This document shows positions 58,332 to 64,000 of a stretch of 64,000 bases of DNA, piece by piece (position 1 is the first letter of the stretch; each line of letters begins with the position of its first letter). A model generated the notes under the pieces. That model was not told where the DNA came from, ran no database searches, and was given only the letters and a program-made list of their open reading frames with translations. The stretch covers positions 4,045,001 to 4,109,000 of the forward strand of contig NC_068935.1 in the NCBI RefSeq assembly GCF_023091745.1, given 5' to 3'. A program made the translations under genes and the position numbers. This DNA comes from Budorcas taxicolor. Its lineage: Eukaryota; Chordata; Mammalia; Artiodactyla; Bovidae.

Positions 58332-58565
58332 ATGGCTAACAAATACGTGAAAAGATGCTCAACATCACTCATTATTAGAGAAATGCAAATCAAAACTACA
58401 TTGAGATATCACCTCACAGCAGTCAGAATGGCCCCCATCAAAAAGTCTACAGACAATAAATGCTGGAGAGGTTGTGGAGAAAAGGGAATGTTCTTGCACT
58501 ATTGGTGGGAATGTAAATTGATACAGCCACTATGGAAGACAGTATGGAAATTCCTTAAAAGCTAG
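58332..58565 (+). pseudogene. L1 ORF2 Cys-rich C-terminus
   Basis: 77 open codons, MANKYVKRCSTSLIIREMQI, LRYHLTAVRMAPIKKSTDNK, then CWRGCGEKGMFLHYWWECKL, giving the C-x3-C-x7-H-x4-C pattern expected of the L1 ORF2 C-terminal motif, all four ligands kept. It ends TAG at 58563-58565 after FLKS. Confidence 0.9.
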
Positions 58566-58694
58566 GAATAAAACCACCATATGACCCAGCAATCTCAGCC
58601 CTAGACATATATCCTGAGGAAACCAAAATTGAAACAGACACATGTATCCCATTGTTCATTGCAGCACTATTTACAATAGCTAGAACATGGAAGC

Positions 58695-58976
58695 CGGAGA
58701 AGGCAATGGCACCCCTCTCCAGTACTCTTGCCTGAAAATCCCATGGATGGAGGAGCCTGGTGGGCTACAGTCCATGGGGTCACTATGAATCAGACACACT
58801 GAGCGACTTCACTTTCACTTTTCACTTTCATGAATTGGAGAAGGAAATGGCAACCCACTCCAGTGTTCTTGCCTGGAGAATCCCAGGGACGGGAGAGCCT
58901 GGTGGTCTGCCGTCTATGGGGTCACACAGAGTCAGACATGACTGAAGCAGCTTAGCAGCAGCAGCAGCAGCAAAAT
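58695..58976 (+). mobile_element. Bov-A2 SINE inside L1, with target-site duplication
   Basis: GGAGAAGGCAATGGCACCCC to AGCAGCTTAGCAGCAGCAGC. The L1 host motif ATGGAAGC is repeated on both sides (58687-58694 and 58977-58984). Confidence 0.95.
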
Positions 58977-59467
58977 ATGGAAGCAACCTAGATGTCCATT
59001 GACAGATGAATGGATAAAGAAGTTGTGGTATGTATACACAAAGGGATATTAGCCATAAAAAGGAACACATCTGAGTATGTTCTAATGCGGTGGATGAACC
59101 TAGAACCTATTATACAGAGTGAAGTGAGTCAGAAAGAGAAAGATAAATACTATATTCTAACATATACAGAATCTAGAAAAATGGTACTGAAGAATTTACT
59201 TACAGGGCAACAGTGGAGAAACAGACATAGAGAACAGACTTATGGACATGCGGAGAGGGGAGGAGAGGGTGAGAGGTATGGAAAGAGTAACATGGAAACT
59301 TACATTACCTTATGTAAAATAGATAGCCAACGGGAATTTGCTGTATGGCTCAGGAAACTCAAACAGGGGCTCTCTATCAACCTAGAGGGGTAGGATGGGG
59401 AGAGAGATGGGAGGAAGTTTCAAAAGGGAGGGGATATATGTATACCTATGGCTGATTCGTGTTGAGG

Positions 59468-60935
59468 TTTACCACTGAACTGAACTACACTTTTGGTGGG
59501 AATGTAAATTGGTACAGTCACTATGGAGAACAGTATGGAGGTTCTTTCAAAAACTAAAAATAGAACTACCATATGGCCCTGAAATCCACTCTTAGGCATA
59601 TATCGAGACAAAACCATGATCTGAAAGGATATGTGCACCCAAATGTTCACTGAAACACTGTTTACAATAGCCAGGACATGGAAGCAAAATAAATGTTCAT
59701 CAACAGATGACTGAGTAAAGAAGATATGGTACATATATACAATAGAATATTCAGTTCAGTTCAGTCTCTCAGTCGTGTCCAATTCTTTGTGACCCCATGG
59801 ACTGCAGCACGCCAGGCCTCCCTGTCCATCACCAACTCCAGGATTTTACTCAAACTCATGTCCATTGAGTCTATGATGCCATCCAACCATCTCATCCTCT
59901 GTCATCCCTTTCTCCTCCTGCCTTCAATCTTTCCCAGCATCAGGCTCTTTTCAAATCAGTCAGTTCTTCGCATCAGGTGGCCAAAGTATTGGAGTTTCAG
60001 CTTCAGCATCAGTCCTTCCAACGAATATTCAGGACTGATTTCCTTTAGGATGGACTAGTTTGATTTCCTTGCAGTCCAAGGGACTCTCAAGAGTCTTCTC
60101 CAACACCCCCTCATTCAAAAGCATCAATTCTTCGCCACTCAGTTTTCTTTATAGTCCAATTCTCACATCCGTATATGACTACTGGAAAAACCATAGCTTT
60201 GATTAGCCAGACCTTTGTTGGCAAACTCATGTCTCCTCTTTCTAATAAGCTGTCTAGGTTGGTCATAACTTTTATTCCGAGAAGCAAGTGTCTTTTAATT
60301 TCATGGCTGCAGGCACTATCTGCAGTGATTTTGGAGCCCCCAAAACAAAGTTTGTCACTGTTTCCTCTGTTCTCCATCTATTTGCCATGAAGTAATGGGA
60401 CCAGATGCCATGATCTTAGTTTTCTGAATGTTGAGTTTTAAATCAACTTTTTCACTCTCCTCTTTCACTTTCATCAAGAGGCTCTTTAGTTCTTCTTCAC
60501 TTTCTGCTATAAGGGTAGAATATTACTCAGTCATTAAAAACACTGAATAATATCATATAACATCCCTTATATGTAGAATCTAAAAAGAAATGATACAAAT
60601 GAACTTAGAAAACAGAAAGGGACACACAGACTTAGAGAATGAACTTATGGTTTCTGGGGGGAAGGATCAGGAGAAGGGGTAGTTAGGGAGTTCATGATGG
60701 ACAAGTAAACACTGTTATATTTAAAATGAATAACCAACAAGGACCTATTGTATAAGCACATAGAACTCTGCTCAGTGTTATGTGGCAACCTGGATGGGAG
60801 TGGAGTTTGGGGGAGAATGGATACACGTATATTTATGGCTGAGTCACTTTGCTGTTCACCTGAAACTGTCACAACATTGTTTGTTAATCAGCTATATCCC
60901 AATACAAAATAAATACAATGTTAAAAAAATTATTG
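59468..60935 (+). mobile_element. Older L1 3' part, split by a BovB
   Basis: 59487-59751 repeats the region already passed in the previous L1 (CTTTTGGTGGGAATGTAAATTGG to ACAATAGAATATT), so it is a second element. After the BovB at 59752-60515 it resumes GAATATTACTCAGTCATTAAA, with 3' UTR CTGAAACTGTCACAACATTG and AATCAGCTATATCCCAATAC at the end. More diverged than the preceding L1. Confidence 0.88.
59752..60515 (-). mobile_element. BovB inside L1, with 9-bp target-site duplication
   Basis: Reverse BovB from CAGTTCAGTTCAGTCTCTC to CTATAAGGGT. Its 5' breakpoint lies just after YADD. The L1 host motif TAGAATATT is perfectly repeated (59743-59751 and 60516-60524). Confidence 0.95.
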
Positions 60936-61324
60936 CATTGACTTAATTTCTTAGTAACTGTGTTAAAGATTCCTCTTCTTATCCTTGCCTCACTATGTGG
61001 TTCAATAAGCCTTGCTGCAATGCCTCATGTAACTGCCAATGAGCATGCTATTTTTCAGGTCTAAAAGAGTGCCTCTGTTTCAGAAGCCAGAGCTTGTCCC
61101 ACGGGAGTAACCCTTCCCTGTTCAGGAAGAGGTTCAGTTATTTTGGAAATTTAGTCCACGATGGAGCTCAATGCCAACCTCTAACAAGGGTTCATTAGAA
61201 CCTCTTTTCCAAGCTTCTGCTCAATGACCTGCATCTAAAAAAGAAATTCACAGCCTTCTTGAGTGAATTTTAAAACCCATTGCCCTCACAGCCCAGTAGA
61301 ATTACTTTTGAAATCATCAGTGTG
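60936..61324. other. Unassigned intergenic DNA
   Basis: No gene or confident repeat. Confidence 0.4.
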
Positions 61325-61646
61325 TTCTGTGCTTAGTCGCTCAGTCATGTCCGACCCTGCAACTCCATGGACTGTAGCCCACCAGGCTCCTCTGTCCATG
61401 GGGATTCTCCAGGCAGGAATACTGGAGTGGGTTGTCATGCCCTCCTCCAGGGGATCTTGCCAACCCAGGGATCAAACCCAGGTCTCCCGCACTGCAGGTA
61501 AATTCTTTACCATCTGAGTCACCAGGAAAGCCCAAGAAGACTAGAGTGGGTAGCTTATCCCTTCACCAGGATCTCCCCAACCCAGGAATCAAATCAGGGT
61601 CTCCTGCATTGCAGGAGCTTTATCAGCTGAGCTTCCCGGGAAGCAA
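61325..61646 (-). mobile_element. Bov-tA SINE, long form with a second head unit
   Basis: A standard reverse Bov-tA (61325-61535) is followed by another head-like unit: CTAGAGTGGGTAGCTTATCC, ATCTCCCCAACCCAGGAATC, GTCTCCTGCATTGCAGG, CAGCTGAGCTTCCCGGGAAGC. About 320 bp in all, against about 210 bp for the other copies. Confidence 0.85.
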
Positions 61647-63346
61647 CTGGCCATCTACCAATGTCTCTATCATCACTTATTTGGGCACAAAATAGTATAT
61701 TAATATATTCTGATGCTTCTGGTTCATGAGGGACCATAAGACAGTCTGTCTCTGGTCCACTTGCCTAAATACAGCACACACTTCTATTCTACTACTCCCA
61801 TTGCTTTGTAGGATGGAGCGGGAAAATGGAGTCTCAGACCTTAACATTCCGTGATTATTATTCAAGAAAAAAAGGGTGAAATATGATCCTGCCATATGTG
61901 ACTAAATAACAAAATATTGCTACTGGTCATCTCTAAGGTTGGTTATACTATACTCATTGATAGCACGGGGTTTTAGGCATTTTATGGTGTTAGTAAAGAC
62001 CTACCTCTAACTGGTCGCCATTTTTTCTTGCAGCCAAAGGTTTGCATATCAGTCATTCAGGGTTAGGATCAATGCAGGTTGTCTTTGAACAGAGCAATAT
62101 CCAATTGCCTACATGGGAATCAAGCCAGATACCTTGGCATTGCTAATAAGTGGTCACAAATACACCAGCAGATTTACACAGAGTATTATTTAACCACCTG
62201 CCTATTTTCAAAATAATATATTTGAATCAGTTTACTATGCATGGCACCTACACAAAAAGACTTTAAGGTTGAGGAAGAAGATAATTATGTGAGAAAACTA
62301 CATGCTGAGGTTAATTACTGAAATTCATCAATATATTTAACTGTGAGCTTCCTAATAATCAAGGCAAAATTCAAAATATAATTAACTATGTTGTGGTTGC
62401 TGTTTGATTAAAAATACCAATTCATCTGGATATACATTTTTTTTTTTTGCTTTTGCCTGAAACTAAATGATTAAAGGGGGTTTTCATGAATCTCTTTATA
62501 TAAGAAACATTGGATCTAAGAGGCAATGCACTTGCAGCAAAAGTTTTCACTGGCTATTTTAAAAATATATCCTCAATAAAACCTGGGTATAATATTAAAT
62601 TATAATTTTGAGAAGATGTTTCTACAAAGAATTATATTAACAATGTCCAGGTAAGTGGTGATCTCAGTTGATTCAGAGTTTTTAGTTCACACTAACCTGT
62701 CATTTCTCTACATTTTCTTTTTTTTCTCCAATATCAAAAGCCTCAGCCTTATGCTTAAATCATTCGTGTTAATATGGGAAGCAACTATTACTTGTCTATC
62801 TTCCTCAGAATTTATAAAACCTGCATAATAATGATCTCATGTGTCTTTGCAACACAACCTAGAGACAGTTACTATCACGCTTTGCAGATGTATCACCAGC
62901 AGTGCAAAATGAAGTCACTCATCCAGAAACCACAGGCTTGACTGCTATTGAGCTAAGATTAGAACACCTCACTTCTGGCCTGATGCATTTTCCATTAGTG
63001 TTCTGCATAGAGTATATAATAGACAAATGTCCACATAACTTGGGAATGAAACAGTCTCAACAAGATCACAGGCACAATATATCTATCAAATATTACGTAT
63101 AATAAATGTTCTCTATTACTTAAGGATAAATACCTACTAGGCATAATCAAGGGGTTCATTTCCTTAATTTTTAAGCCCACAAATTATACAACCTTTCTAA
63201 ATCCCAGAATTCAAATGTGCTTATAAACCAAGCTGCTAAGATTTTTCAAAATGAACAAATACTCTGACAGTAAAGTGCTCAGAAAAGGTAAGAAAGAACC
63301 CAGGCATCTTAACTCAATAGGTTACTGCAGCCTCCCTGGCTCTCCT
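61647..63346. other. Unassigned AT-rich intergenic DNA
   Basis: No gene. A T-run lies near 62440. A faint MIR-like order at about 62855-62965 is too weak to call. Confidence 0.4.
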
Positions 63347-63359
63347 CTGCCTTTTGTTA

Positions 63360-63587
63360 GTACATCCTTAGTCACTCAGTCATGTCTGACTTTTTGTGAC
63401 CGCATAGACTGTAGCCTGTCCTCTTCTTTCTATGGGATTCTCCAGGCAAAAATACTGAAGGGGGTTGCCATGCCCTTCTCCAAGATATCTTCCCAACGTA
63501 GGAATCAAACCCAGGTATCCTGCAATGCAGGCTGATTATTTATTTATTTATTTATTTATTTTTACCAGTGAGCCATTAGGGAAGCCC
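63360..63587 (-). mobile_element. Bov-tA SINE with internal TTTA expansion
   Basis: Reverse Bov-tA. A (TTTA)n tract at 63535-63564 has expanded within the tRNA-like head. A 13-bp near-repeat CTGCCTTTTGTTA / CTGCTTTTTGTTA flanks it (63347-63359 and 63588-63600). Confidence 0.92.
63535..63564. repeat. (TTTA)n microsatellite
   Basis: About seven TTTA units inside the Bov-tA head. Confidence 0.95.
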
Positions 63588-63625
63588 CTGCTTTTTGTTA
63601 AGCATTATTTAAAAAGTACACCCGA

Positions 63626-63800
63626 GGTACTTCCCTGGTGATCCAGTGGTTAAGTATTCCTCACTCCCAATAAAGGGGACCTGGGTTCGATCCCTGGTCA
63701 GGGAAGGACATCCCACACTCCACAACTAAGAGTTTGCATGCTATAATTAAAGATTCTGTGAGCCATAGCTAAGACTCAAACAAATTAATTAAGCAGCAAA
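63626..63800 (+). mobile_element. CHR-type SINE (tRNA-Glu derived)
   Basis: ACTTCCCTGGTGATCCAGTGG (A-box region), GGGTTCGATCCCTGGTCAGG (well kept B box), CACAACTAAGAGTTTGCATG body, and an A-rich end GCAGCAAAATAAATA. Confidence 0.9.
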
Positions 63801-64000
63801 ATAAATATTTTTTAAGTAAAAAAACACATTGGAAAAGTATCCATTTAATAAATGAAATTCTACACCACTAGTCCATCGCCAACAAAGAGTCATTCTCCCA
63901 TTAAAGACCAAATTTTTATTCTGTAAACCCAGAAAGCCAAAAAGAAAGGAGTGAAAACAAACTTTGAATACACTGGATATGGGAAGGATGTGCTCTCTCT
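63801..64000. other. Unassigned sequence at window end
   Basis: Nothing recognisable before the window edge. Confidence 0.4.

Larger units (their letters stand above)
57318..59467 (+). mobile_element. L1 LINE, ORF2 3' part and 3' UTR, with nested Bov-A2
   Basis: 5' truncated ruminant L1: it starts in the RT thumb region of ORF2, continues through the Cys-rich C-terminus into the 3' UTR (GCTGATTCGTGTTGAGGTTT) and stops without an A-tail at about 59467. A Bov-A2 (58695-58976) interrupts it after codons resembling TIARTWKP. Confidence 0.93.

Noticed and set aside
6121..63800. tRNA-like A and B boxes in many places
   Set aside because: All lie in Bov-tA or CHR SINE heads. None folds convincingly into a tRNA gene with a full acceptor stem, so no tRNA gene is called.

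Overview
The window is nuclear DNA from a ruminant, almost certainly a bovid (cattle, buffalo, sheep and goat cannot be told apart here). The call rests on the dominant repeat families: BovB (an RTE-clade LINE), the Bov-tA and Bov-A2 SINEs that share its 3' end, cetartiodactyl CHR-type tRNA-Glu SINEs and ruminant L1. I found no host protein-coding gene, no non-repeat RNA gene and no CRISPR array. Nearly every sizeable reading frame lies in a dead retrotransposon or antisense to one. The region reads as an AT-rich, gene-poor interval that has absorbed insertions for a long time.

Layout. 1-4.4 kb: two BovB copies back to back. 4.4-9.7 kb: CHR and Bov-tA SINEs, a MIR and BovB 3' ends. 9.7-15.2 kb: a Bov-tA, an ancient L2 split by a younger L1, and two BovB 3' halves. 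15-20 kb: mostly unassigned, with L2, L1, MIR, CHR and Bov-A2 pieces. 20.5-26 kb: two larger BovB copies around three Bov-tA copies. 26-36.5 kb: mostly unassigned, with a Bov-A2 nested in a Bov-tA, a MIR, a BovB, a second Bov-A2 and a split MER5A-like element. 36.7-42.1 kb: a nearly full-length BovB interrupted by another BovB, plus a BovB 3' end. 43.2-56.2 kb: the densest part, with an L2 reverse-transcriptase fossil, two BovB insertions with inverted 5' parts, and three or four further BovB copies. 57.3-61 kb: two L1 segments, interrupted by a Bov-A2 and a BovB. 61-64 kb: SINEs and unassigned DNA.

BovB accounts for roughly 25 kb of the 64 kb (18 insertions by my hand count). The coding domains that can be recognised are an APE-type endonuclease (best at 44040-44720 minus and 45004-45240 plus) and an RTE reverse transcriptase (best at 2782-4284 minus, 45493-47207 plus and 12959-13562 minus). 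All copies carry stops, frameshifts or truncations, so none looks able to move itself.

The most interesting observations are structural. Two BovB insertions (43893-47354 and 49286-50905) have the inverted-5'/forward-3' layout of twin priming, each bounded by one target-site duplication. Several BovB breakpoints fall within a few bases of each other just downstream of the YADD codons. A chain of nested insertions gives a relative order of activity. I saw no convincing undescribed multi-gene system.
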